Part shown: in pieces, positions 25,959 to 32,596 of the stretch
How the letters are laid out: every line of letters starts with the position of its first letter
Numbering within the stretch: the stretch's first letter is position 1
Source: Bacillus sp. AFS073361
GTDB taxonomy: Bacteria > Bacillota > Bacilli > Bacillales > Cytobacillaceae
DNA: 64,000 nt
Assembly (NCBI RefSeq): GCF_002567005.1
Contig: NZ_NUZU01000013.1
Location: 1-64,000 of the forward strand
Direction of reading: 5' to 3'
Translations under genes and position numbers: made by a program
The notes under the pieces: model-generated
Database searches by the model: none
What the model was told of the DNA's origin: nothing
Seen by the model: only the letters and a program-made list of their open reading frames with translations

Positions 25959-26975
25959 ATGGGAAAAACCATTATTAAAGATAAATTAAATAGACCCTTG
26001 CATGACTTAAGGATTTCTGTCATCGATCGATGCAATTTCCGCTGCCAGTACTGTATGCCAGCAGACCAATTCGGGCCTGATTTTGAATTTCTTCCAAAAA
26101 GCGCTTTGCTGTCATATGAAGAGATTGAACGCCTTGCGAAAATATTTGTAAGTTTGGGAGTGGAAAAAATTCGTTTAACAGGAGGGGAGCCTCTTCTTCG
26201 GAAAGATTTACCTATTCTTGTTAAGAAATTATCCGCAATTGAGGATTTACATGATATCGGATTAACGACAAACGGTGTACTCTTGCCAAAATTGGCAAAA
26301 GAGTTAAAGAATGCCGGTCTTAAACGCGTTAATGTCAGCCTTGATACTTTAAATGATGAATTGTTTGGGGAAATTAACGGGCGCGGGGTAGCCACTGGAC
26401 CTGTATTGGAGGGCATTGAAGCTGCCAAACAAGCTGGGCTTGGGGTCAAAATTAATATGGTTGTAAAGAAAGGCTTGAATGATACTGAAATCATTCCTAT
26501 GGCAGAATATTGCAAAGAGAATGGACTGGAGTTGCGTTATATCGAATATATGGATGTTGGCTCTACAAATGGCTGGAAAATGGATGATGTCATTACTAAG
26601 AAACAGATTTATTATCTATTAAAAGAACGATTTGAGCTCGAGCCAGTAGACCCTGCCTATTATGGGGAAGTGGCGAAACTATATCGTTATAAAGATAAAG
26701 ATGTGAATGTGGGATTCATTACTTCTGTGTCTGAATCTTTTTGCACAAGTTGTACACGGTCTCGTTTATCAGCGAATGGTCAGATTTTTACATGTTTGTT
26801 TAATGGGAATGGGCATGATATTCGTAACTTTATGAGAAATGGTGCCACGGATGCAGAAATCCGGGAACGAGTAACTGCGATTTGGAATGGTCGAGATGAT
26901 CGATATTCAGACGAAAGAACTGCCGAAACGTACAAAAATCGTAAAAAAATAGAAATGTCTTATATTGGCGGTTAA
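25959..26975 (+). CDS. moaA: MoaA, GTP 3',8-cyclase of molybdenum cofactor synthesis
   Basis: Radical SAM enzyme that turns GTP into the precursor of cyclic pyranopterin. CNFRCQYC near residues 24-31 binds the SAM cluster, and the C-terminal cluster is CTSCTRSRL plus a Cys 14 residues on (IFTCLF). The mobile GG tail is present (SYIGG). The 338-residue length is typical. ATG 25959 is chosen for TGGAGTTGAG upstream; the frame extends to 25908 without a ribosome site. moaB, moaC, moaD, moaE and mogA are not in the window. Confidence 0.95.
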   Translation: MGKTIIKDKLNRPLHDLRISVIDRCNFRCQYCMPADQFGPDFEFLPKSALLSYEEIERLAKIFVSLGVEKIRLTGGEPLLRKDLPILVKKLSAIEDLHDIGLTTNGVLLPKLAKELKNAGLKRVNVSLDTLNDELFGEINGRGVATGPVLEGIEAAKQAGLGVKINMVVKKGLNDTEIIPMAEYCKENGLELRYIEYMDVGSTNGWKMDDVITKKQIYYLLKERFELEPVDPAYYGEVAKLYRYKDKDVNVGFITSVSESFCTSCTRSRLSANGQIFTCLFNGNGHDIRNFMRNGATDAEIRERVTAIWNGRDDRYSDERTAETYKNRKKIEMSYIGG

Positions 26976-27002
26976 ACTCTCTTCATCAGAAGAGAGTTTT
27001 TT
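26974..27002 (+). terminator. Terminator of moaA
   Basis: AAACTCTCTTC and GAAGAGAGTTTTTT with an ATCA loop, starting inside the moaA stop codon. Confidence 0.93.
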
Positions 27003-27008
27003 CAAATG

Positions 27009-27036
27009 AAAAACAGCCTGGGATACAGACTGTTTT
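27009..27036 (-). terminator. Terminator of the RIC gene
   Basis: On the minus strand AAACAGTCTG and AGGCTGTTTTT form a stem just after the ric stop codon, separate from the moaA terminator 7 bp away. Confidence 0.8.
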
Positions 27037-27041
27037 TATCA

Positions 27042-27737
27042 TCAAATATATCTAGGAAATAGAATGTTGTTTTCAAGATGCACATGCATAAAAGTTAATC
27101 CTTCTAATGCTTCTAAACGGGCATAAACAAGACGATACGTACCACAAGCATCCAAAGGAAGAGTAAAGTCAGATGTAACAGCACGAATTTTCCTTAAAAT
27201 TTCTCCGGCATGGTCATGTTCTTTTTCTAATTCAACAATCATTTCAATAGCTTCTTCTCGGTTCTCAACCGTTCCATCGGCCAGCTGCTTAATTAAAGGA
27301 AATACAACAGCTTCCTCTTTTGCCATATGTTCCATCAATTCTTTTTTAAATTCATAAAAGAGTTCATTCACCTGTAATAATTCGGGGTGGTTATCACCGT
27401 GTACACGTGATACTTTTGTTACATACGGACTAAGCATCGATAGTTCCTCTTCTGATACACGATGGTAATTGGAGATGACATGATTAATTATTGTAGTTGA
27501 ATCAGAGTTAGTCCAAACATCAACGTCTTTTTCGGCATTTTCATATGTTTCAAATACTTCTTTTAATTCCGCTAATAAAGTATCGAGATTAAGATTATTT
27601 TGTGAAACAGCAGTTGCTAGTGGAATGTTCCCTCCACAGCAAAAATCAATCCTGTTCTTTTTAAACACATCACTTGTTTTTGGTAATTCATTTACAATAT
27701 CTTTAACTAATGAATTTGCAGTAATAGTGAAACTCAT
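27042..27737 (-). CDS. scdA: RIC family iron-sulfur repair di-iron protein (ScdA/YtfE)
   Basis: A 231-residue protein that repairs Fe-S clusters damaged by nitric oxide or peroxide. The N-terminal DUF542 domain has RIDFCCGG (residues 30-36), and the hemerythrin-like domain carries the di-iron His/Glu ligands in INHVISNYHR, HGDNHPEL, HMAKEEAVVFP, EKEHDHAGE and MHVHLENNILFP. ATG 27737 is preceded by AAGGAGGAATATACG. An FNR-type box lies about 75 bp upstream. It fits with nitrate/nitrite respiration, which generates NO. scdA is the staphylococcal name. Confidence 0.92.
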   Translation of the reverse strand: MSFTITANSLVKDIVNELPKTSDVFKKNRIDFCCGGNIPLATAVSQNNLNLDTLLAELKEVFETYENAEKDVDVWTNSDSTTIINHVISNYHRVSEEELSMLSPYVTKVSRVHGDNHPELLQVNELFYEFKKELMEHMAKEEAVVFPLIKQLADGTVENREEAIEMIVELEKEHDHAGEILRKIRAVTSDFTLPLDACGTYRLVYARLEALEGLTFMHVHLENNILFPRYI

Positions 27738-27809
27738 CGTATATTCCTCCTTAAAAAAATCCTGTTGAGTAAATCTACGATAATCATAATGTAAAAAAGC
27801 AAAAAATTT

Positions 27810-27825
27810 GGTGACCTAAATCACA
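27810..27825. promoter_or_regulatory. FNR box between ric and moeA
   Basis: GGTGACCTAAATCACA reads on the minus strand as TGTGATTTAGGTCACC, one base off the TGTGA-N6-TCACA palindrome. It is about 73 bp from the ric start and 150 bp from moeA, so ric is the more likely target. Confidence 0.65.
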
Positions 27826-27974
27826 CATTCGATATGATTTACATTTTTATGTCTGAATTCCTTTGAATTGTGACATTTGATATGTTTCTAAGTTTCTAAT
27901 AAGCTTATAATGAATATTCAATGATTAATGATACATATCAAAAATAAATATGGTTAAGGCAGGAGTTGATGATT

Positions 27975-29240
27975 TTGTTTGAAAGAAGAAAACCAATACC
28001 CGTTGGGGAAGCTGTCCAAAAAATTATGGAATATCAATTACCGGGTGTAACCGAACTGATTTCAATAAATGAAAGCTATGGCCGCTTTTTATCTGAGGAT
28101 TTAATAGCGACAAGCGATGTTCCTCATTTTGATCGGGCTCCCTACGATGGCTTTGCTGTCAGGTCAATCGATACCTGTGATGCCTCACAAACGAATATTG
28201 TTGAGTTTGAAGTTGTCGATCATATTGGAGCTGGCATGGTTTCAAAAAAAGTAATTGGTGCATTCCAAGCTGTAAGAATTATGACTGGAGCGATGATGCC
28301 TGAGGGTACAGATGCAGTGGTTATGTTCGAACTTACACAGGGGTACGAAAAGAATGGAATTCCCTATATGTCAATTAAACGCAGCTTTAAAAAAGGCGAT
28401 AATGTTTCATTCAGTGGAGAGGATGCTAGGCAAGGAGAAATTTTGGTAAGAAAAGGGACGTTGATCAATCCAGGGATACAAGCCATGCTTGCGACATTTG
28501 GATATGACCGTGTATCCGTTGCAAAAAAACCTCTTGTAGGTTTATTTGCCACAGGGACGGAATTATTAGAGGTGAACGAGCCCCTAGTTCCTGGGAAAAT
28601 TCGAAACAGTAATTCCCATATGATTGCAGCGCAAATAGAAAGAGCAGGAGGGATTGTCCGCTATTTAGGCAAACTTCCGGATGAGTTTGAAACTTGCTTT
28701 GAAGCAGTGAAAAATGCATTAAACGATGTTGACTTGTTAATTACAACCGGCGGGGTTTCAGTGGGTGATTTTGATTATCTGCCTGCTATTTATGAAAAGC
28801 TTGGTGCGGAGGTTTTCTTTAATAAAGTTGCCATGCGGCCTGGAAGTGTGACGACGGTGGCACAGTATAATCGCAAACTTCTATTTGGGCTTTCGGGAAA
28901 TCCATCAGCATGTTATGTAGGGTTCGAATTGTTTGCCCGTCCCATCATCCGAAGAATGCTATTTTCAGAAAAACCGCATCTTCGAATTGAAAAAGCTCTT
29001 TTAGAAGTGGATTTTCCTAAAGCAAATCCATTCACTAGGTTTGTTCGAAGTTCAACATTTATCGATGCGGGAAGACTTAAGGCCACACCGAGTGGGCTGG
29101 ACAAGTCTAACATCATTATGAGCCTTTCTGGAGCTAATTCCTTGATGATTCTTCCGGGCGGAACCAGAGGCTATGCTGCTGGCAGTGAAGTAGATGTTCT
29201 GCTGCTTGAAGATCAAGTTGGCAGTGAATGGCCTTGGTAA
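27975..29240 (+). CDS. moeA: MoeA, molybdopterin molybdenumtransferase
   Basis: Inserts molybdate into adenylated molybdopterin. The 421-residue protein has the MoeA domains, with FDRAPYDGFAVRS, GAMMPEGTDAVV, TTGGVSVGDFDYL (the MoCF-like pocket) and GLSGNPSACYVGFELF. The start is probably TTG 27975, giving MFERRKPIP like other Bacillus MoeA proteins and lying 9 nt after AGGAG. TTG 27966 and ATG 27969 touch that ribosome site. It overlaps mobB by 13 bp, which shows coupling. It is divergent from ric. Confidence 0.92.
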   Translation: MFERRKPIPVGEAVQKIMEYQLPGVTELISINESYGRFLSEDLIATSDVPHFDRAPYDGFAVRSIDTCDASQTNIVEFEVVDHIGAGMVSKKVIGAFQAVRIMTGAMMPEGTDAVVMFELTQGYEKNGIPYMSIKRSFKKGDNVSFSGEDARQGEILVRKGTLINPGIQAMLATFGYDRVSVAKKPLVGLFATGTELLEVNEPLVPGKIRNSNSHMIAAQIERAGGIVRYLGKLPDEFETCFEAVKNALNDVDLLITTGGVSVGDFDYLPAIYEKLGAEVFFNKVAMRPGSVTTVAQYNRKLLFGLSGNPSACYVGFELFARPIIRRMLFSEKPHLRIEKALLEVDFPKANPFTRFVRSSTFIDAGRLKATPSGLDKSNIIMSLSGANSLMILPGGTRGYAAGSEVDVLLLEDQVGSEWPW

Positions 29241-29776
29241 CTCCTGTCATCTTTCAAGTGGTCGGGTATCAAAATAGTGGAAAGACAACAATTACTTCAA
29301 AGTTGATTAATCTTTTAACAGAAAATGGGGTAAAAACAGTTACCATAAAGCACCACGGACATGGTGGCAGACCAGACTATCTACCTCTGAAAGATACAGA
29401 AAAACATATAAAGGCAGGAGCAATTGCATCAATCGTCGAAGGAGATGGAAGTTTGCTCCTCCAAGCCGAGAACCATTATTATTCACTTGAAGACCAGATA
29501 GAATTGATGAAGTTTTTTCAGCCAGATGTGATTTTAATCGAAGGCTACAAACTAGAGGCTTTTCCAAAGTTGCTGTTATTAAGAGATGAAAATGACTTTT
29601 CTTTATTAAAAAGCGTTTCCAATATTGCTGCTATTGTATACTGGAAAGATAAAATGGAAAAGGTAATCACGTTGAGAACCAATATTCCTTGCTTTCATAT
29701 TGATGATAAAAGGGCGATAACTTGGACTTTGAAATTACTTCAAGAACTTGTACAAAAAATAGATCAAAATAGTTAA
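29228..29776 (+). CDS. mobB: MobB, molybdopterin-guanine dinucleotide synthesis adaptor
   Basis: A 182-residue P-loop GTP-binding protein with GYQNSGKTT (about 13-21), the metal-binding TIKHHGHGG and DVILIEGYK. MobB assists MobA in attaching GMP to molybdopterin. MobA is absent from this window. The ATG at 29228 lies within the last codons of moeA with only a poor upstream site, so it probably depends on re-initiation by ribosomes finishing moeA. Confidence 0.9.
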   Translation: MALVTPVIFQVVGYQNSGKTTITSKLINLLTENGVKTVTIKHHGHGGRPDYLPLKDTEKHIKAGAIASIVEGDGSLLLQAENHYYSLEDQIELMKFFQPDVILIEGYKLEAFPKLLLLRDENDFSLLKSVSNIAAIVYWKDKMEKVITLRTNIPCFHIDDKRAITWTLKLLQELVQKIDQNS

Positions 29777-29791
29777 GAAAATGTCACAAAG

Positions 29792-29816
29792 AGAAGGCGA
29801 TAGCCTTCTTTTTTTT
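29792..29816 (+). terminator. Terminator of moeA-mobB
   Basis: AGAAGGC, a 4-nt loop, GCCTTCT and a run of eight T. Confidence 0.92.
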
Positions 29817-29824
29817 GGGGGGTA

Positions 29825-29840
29825 TGTGATGTGTTTCACA
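29825..29840 (+). promoter_or_regulatory. FNR box upstream of the ywiC-like gene
   Basis: TGTGATGTGTTTCACA is a perfect TGTGA-N6-TCACA box (with flanks, TATGTGA...TCACATA). A TATATTTAGG -10-like stretch lies about 23 bp downstream, so the spacing suits Fnr activation. Confidence 0.85.
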
Positions 29841-29897
29841 TATTTTTTTGCTTAGCTAGCTTATATTTAGGCTAGTTAGGATAAAGGAGTGAAAATA

Positions 29898-30626
29898 ATG
29901 AAGTTATTTTTACCGAAACAACATGGTGCATGGGCAATGCTAATCATCCCTTTTTGGCTTGGTGTTATTAATGGGGGATTTATTTGGCAACATATCCCGT
30001 TTTTCATCGGCTGGCTCTTATTGTACTTGGCAACCTATCCGATGCTCCTTTTATGTAAAAGGAAAAAACTCACTTTTTATACTAAATGGACTCTTTTATA
30101 CATGATTCCCTCGCTGCTATTTTTACTTTTTCCTTTGTTGGAAAGACCGACAATAATATATTTTGGCCTTCTGATGCTGCCGTTTTTTATAATTAATGCT
30201 ATTTATACTTCAAAGAATCAAGACCGGGCGTTTATGAATGATCTCAGTGCGGTTTTTGCCTTTTCAATTGCCGGATTAGCAAGCAGTTTTTTAACAGATG
30301 GAGAAATAAATTTCGAGACACTTATTTTCACCTTTTTAACATCGGTTCTATTTTTTGTTGGTTGTACCTTTTATGTAAAAACAATGATTAGGGAAAAGAA
30401 GAACACTCAATTTAAATGGATTTCATGGTTTTACCATATTGTGTTAGTCATTTCTTGCTTCGGTTTTGGTGTCTGGATAGTTGCTTTAGCATTTATCCCT
30501 AGTTTACTAAGAGCAATTGGTTTTTACGGCAGGTCCTTATCCCCAAAACAAATTGGCATTTACGAAATCATTAATTCAGCAGTATTCTTTACGATATCAG
30601 CCATCCAACTAAGCATATTAACATAA
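29898..30626 (+). CDS. ywiC: YwiC-like integral membrane protein
   Basis: A 242-residue, very hydrophobic protein with about seven spans (for example residues 10-28, 32-52, 62-80, 85-105, 118-138, 145-165, 180-203). The N-terminal LPKQHGAWAMLIIPFWLG is the signature of the YwiC-like family, and HGAW is strongly conserved. Its function is unknown. In B. subtilis ywiC lies next to fnr and nar genes, and here a perfect FNR box precedes it. The start is ATG 29898, 8 nt after AAAGGAG; GTG 29889 overlaps the site. Confidence 0.9.
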   Translation: MKLFLPKQHGAWAMLIIPFWLGVINGGFIWQHIPFFIGWLLLYLATYPMLLLCKRKKLTFYTKWTLLYMIPSLLFLLFPLLERPTIIYFGLLMLPFFIINAIYTSKNQDRAFMNDLSAVFAFSIAGLASSFLTDGEINFETLIFTFLTSVLFFVGCTFYVKTMIREKKNTQFKWISWFYHIVLVISCFGFGVWIVALAFIPSLLRAIGFYGRSLSPKQIGIYEIINSAVFFTISAIQLSILT

Positions 30627-30655
30627 AAAAATCGGTCAAATGACCAATTCAGATT

Positions 30656-30690
30656 GTCGAGAAAGGGAACTTTTCTCGGCTATTTTTTTT
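30656..30690 (+). terminator. Terminator of ywiC
   Basis: GTCGAGAAA and TTTCTCGGC pair around GGGAACT and are followed by TATTTTTTTT. Confidence 0.85.
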
Positions 30691-30733
30691 CTTTATCTGA
30701 AACAATTTTTTGATTTTGTCCCTGCTATTGGGC

Positions 30734-30866
30734 CTGTTGATTTCCGCTCCGGGCACTCGCTTTCCGCGGGGAGGTCCTGGAGCCTCCTCGGCGCATTGGC
30801 GCCTGCGGGGTCTCCAGTGACCTCTATATCCCGCAGGAGTCGAGTGTCCTCCGCTCCAATCAACAG
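30734..30866 (-). repeat. GC-rich miniature repeat, copy 2 (inverted)
   Basis: A 133-bp copy of the element, in minus orientation relative to copies 1 and 3. It is bounded by CTGTTGATT and AATCAACAG. Its core diverges from copy 3 in the middle (CACTGGAGACCCC in place of CAGGGGAGACCCC). The hydrophilic reading frames across it are by-products of GC content. Confidence 0.78.
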
Positions 30867-31067
30867 GGTGTCAAGTCAACCCAAGCATTGCCACACACTT
30901 TTGCTACCCTAGCCAAATTTTGCAATCTTTATTATACTTTTGAAAGCTACAGTAAGGAGAACCTGTTCATTCATCATTAAAGACATATTCATATTCAATT
31001 TGGTTATATTCTTTTGGCTTAAAAATTGAATTATTATTTATTGAGTTGTAGATCTTTATTACTACAA

Positions 31068-31200
31068 CTGTTGATTGGAGCGGAAGGTGCGAAGACTCCT
31101 GCGGGAGTACGGGGCAGGGGAGACCCCGCAGGAGCGCAGCGACGAGGAGGCTCGCCGGCACGCCCGCGGAAAGCGAAGCACCTGGAGTGGAAATCAACAG
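31068..31200 (+). repeat. GC-rich miniature repeat, copy 3
   Basis: A 133-bp intact copy, CTGTTGATTGGAGCGGAAGG to GGAGTGGAAATCAACAG. It has the palindromic blocks CTCCTGCGGGAG and GGGGAGACCCCGCAGG. Together with copy 2 it forms a long-armed inverted repeat with a roughly 200-bp AT-rich spacer (30867-31067) in which I see no gene. Confidence 0.8.
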
Positions 31201-31229
31201 ACTTGTCGCAAAGCCTAAATATTAAAATA

Positions 31230-31257
31230 AAAAGGCTATCGAAAGTTTCGATAACCT
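31230..31257 (-). terminator. Terminator of fnr2
   Basis: On the minus strand GGTTATCGAAA and TTTCGATAGCC form a stem followed by TTTTTATTTT. Confidence 0.85.
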
Positions 31258-31258
31258 G

Positions 31259-31287
31259 AAAATCGGTCAAATGACCGATTTTTTTGC
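31259..31287. terminator. Palindromic hairpin GGTCAAATGACC with T-run
   Basis: AATCGGTCAAATGACCGATT is a perfect palindrome with seven T on the plus side. An almost identical sequence (AATCGGTCAAATGACCAATT) lies at 30629-30648 straight after ywiC, so the repeat pair is flanked by two copies of it. Confidence 0.7.
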
Positions 31288-31298
31288 TTAAAGAATTC

Positions 31299-31991
31299 CT
31301 AATCCACTTTACAGATTTCTATTGGACAGTCCTCACAATCGATTTCCCTTTTTAAATAGTCTAAATCATGAATGGTAATCATGCCCTTTTCAATGGATAC
31401 AATTCCGTTCTTTCGTAAATCGCTTAACAAGCGATTGACAACTTCCCGTGAAGTACCGCAAAAATTGGCTAACTCCTGATTGGTAAGCGGCAGCTCGATT
31501 AGTATTCCTTTATTGGTCTTGATACCATAACTATTGGTAATTCGAATAAGTGTGGAGTACAAAGCCCCTTTTTTACCGTGAAGTACCAAATCACGGAACT
31601 TTGTTTGAGTCTTTCGGTATTGTTGGCTCATCCACTTGATGAACTCGAATGAAAGTGATTGGTTTTGTGATAGTCTTTCTTCAAGTGTGTCTTTCATAAT
31701 AACGGCTACCTCTCCACTCTCAACGACACGAGCACTTAATAAATATCTGGAAGAAGGGGAGAATAAATTTAATTCACCGACAAAATCACCACTCGAGCAC
31801 ATTCTCAGAGTGAGCTCCCTTCCATCAGGAATGATTTTGCTGATTTGAAGAATTCCACTTTGTACTATGTACAATTCATCAGCAGTAGAACCTTCCTGAA
31901 ATAAAAAATTCCCTTTTTCAACTTTCTTTATATGGTGAACTGTATCAAAAAGATGGGACAGTGTTACCGGTATTTCTCTTACTGACTGCAT
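31299..31991 (-). CDS. Fnr, Crp/Fnr-family regulator, copy 2
   Basis: A 230-residue paralogue of the regulator at 24977, same domain order: sensor barrel (DELYIVQSGILQISK, GDFVGELNLFS), dimer helix and winged helix (QELANFCGTSREVVNRLLSDL). The C-terminal CEDCPIEIC keeps the Cys-x2-Cys-x4-Cys ligand pattern, so it should also bind [4Fe-4S]. The recognition helix is nearly identical to copy 1 (ESTNRILSEL versus EVVNRLLSDL), so the two probably share target boxes. ATG 31991 lies 8 nt after AAAGGTGG; ATG 31997 is too close. Confidence 0.88.
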   Translation of the reverse strand: MQSVREIPVTLSHLFDTVHHIKKVEKGNFLFQEGSTADELYIVQSGILQISKIIPDGRELTLRMCSSGDFVGELNLFSPSSRYLLSARVVESGEVAVIMKDTLEERLSQNQSLSFEFIKWMSQQYRKTQTKFRDLVLHGKKGALYSTLIRITNSYGIKTNKGILIELPLTNQELANFCGTSREVVNRLLSDLRKNGIVSIEKGMITIHDLDYLKREIDCEDCPIEICKVD

Positions 31992-32260
31992 ACTCATAAC
32001 CACCTTTAAAGGTACGAAAATTTGTCTAAAAAATTGACAGTCAAGGTTAGATTTACAAGATAATACTATAATTATATTGTTAACAAAGAATAATTAGCAA
32101 TAAATGAGTAATAAGTTCATACAATCGTCATAACTTCGTGCCGACTTTGTTTATTTCTTAGGAAATAATGTCGATTAGTATAGGAATTTGTAAGAAATGC
32201 CAATAATGATAGAGCCTGAAACGGAAATAATAACAATGTGAAGAAAAGGAGGGAAAAAGA

Positions 32261-32440
32261 ATGGGTCAAAATCGCCAGTTTAAATCTGGAAGTAAAGCAC
32301 CTAATAATGGTGTTTATATTGAAGTAGGAGATACGGGAAGCAATGTCAATAATCCGAAAAAGATCAAGTTAAAAGCAGGGGATGCCTTCCCAGAGACTTC
32401 CAATGATGAACGAGTTTGGACATATCAGAGAAAACCATAA
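32261..32440 (+). CDS. yjzC: YjzC-family small protein, 59 aa
   Basis: Starts MGQNRQFKSGSKAPNNGVYI and ends RVWTYQRKP, with GSNVNNPKKIKLKAGDAFPE between. This is the YjzC-like family, soluble and of unknown function. A strong AAAGGAGGG lies 6-7 nt before ATG 32261. B. subtilis yjzC is in the same chromosomal neighbourhood (yja/yjb genes). Confidence 0.88.
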   Translation: MGQNRQFKSGSKAPNNGVYIEVGDTGSNVNNPKKIKLKAGDAFPETSNDERVWTYQRKP

Positions 32441-32452
32441 ATTTAATACAGA

Positions 32453-32482
32453 AAAGGTCATCCATTGGGTGGCTTTTTCTTT
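32453..32482 (+). terminator. Terminator of yjzC
   Basis: AAAGGTCATCC and GGGTGGCTTT pair with a few G-U pairs around ATT and are followed by TTC TTTT. Confidence 0.7.
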
Positions 32483-32550
32483 TGTGTAACTCTGGACTAA
32501 AGACTGTATTATCTAAACCGAGAAAATTTCCTTTTTAGACGGGATTGTTT

Positions 32551-32582
32551 TATAATAAAAATAAAGGTCAAACTTGGTCAAA
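32551..32582 (+). promoter_or_regulatory. CtsR operator and -10 element of clpB
   Basis: The heptad direct repeat GGTCAAA-CTT-GGTCAAA (32566-32582) matches the CtsR operator exactly. It lies just after a TATAAT -10 (32551-32556) and overlaps the start region, so CtsR would repress clpB until heat shock. The -35 is weak. Confidence 0.88.
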
Positions 32583-32596
32583 GAGGGTGTTGAAAA

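Noticed and set aside
30640-30912. 90-residue reading frame on the plus strand
   Set aside because: It runs through the ywiC terminator and GC-rich repeat copy 2, lacks a ribosome site and has Ser/Arg/Pro-rich composition typical of repeat read-through.
31026-31270. Overlapping frames of 76-78 residues on both strands
   Set aside because: All cross repeat copy 3; the open frames come from its GC content. None has a ribosome site or family resemblance.
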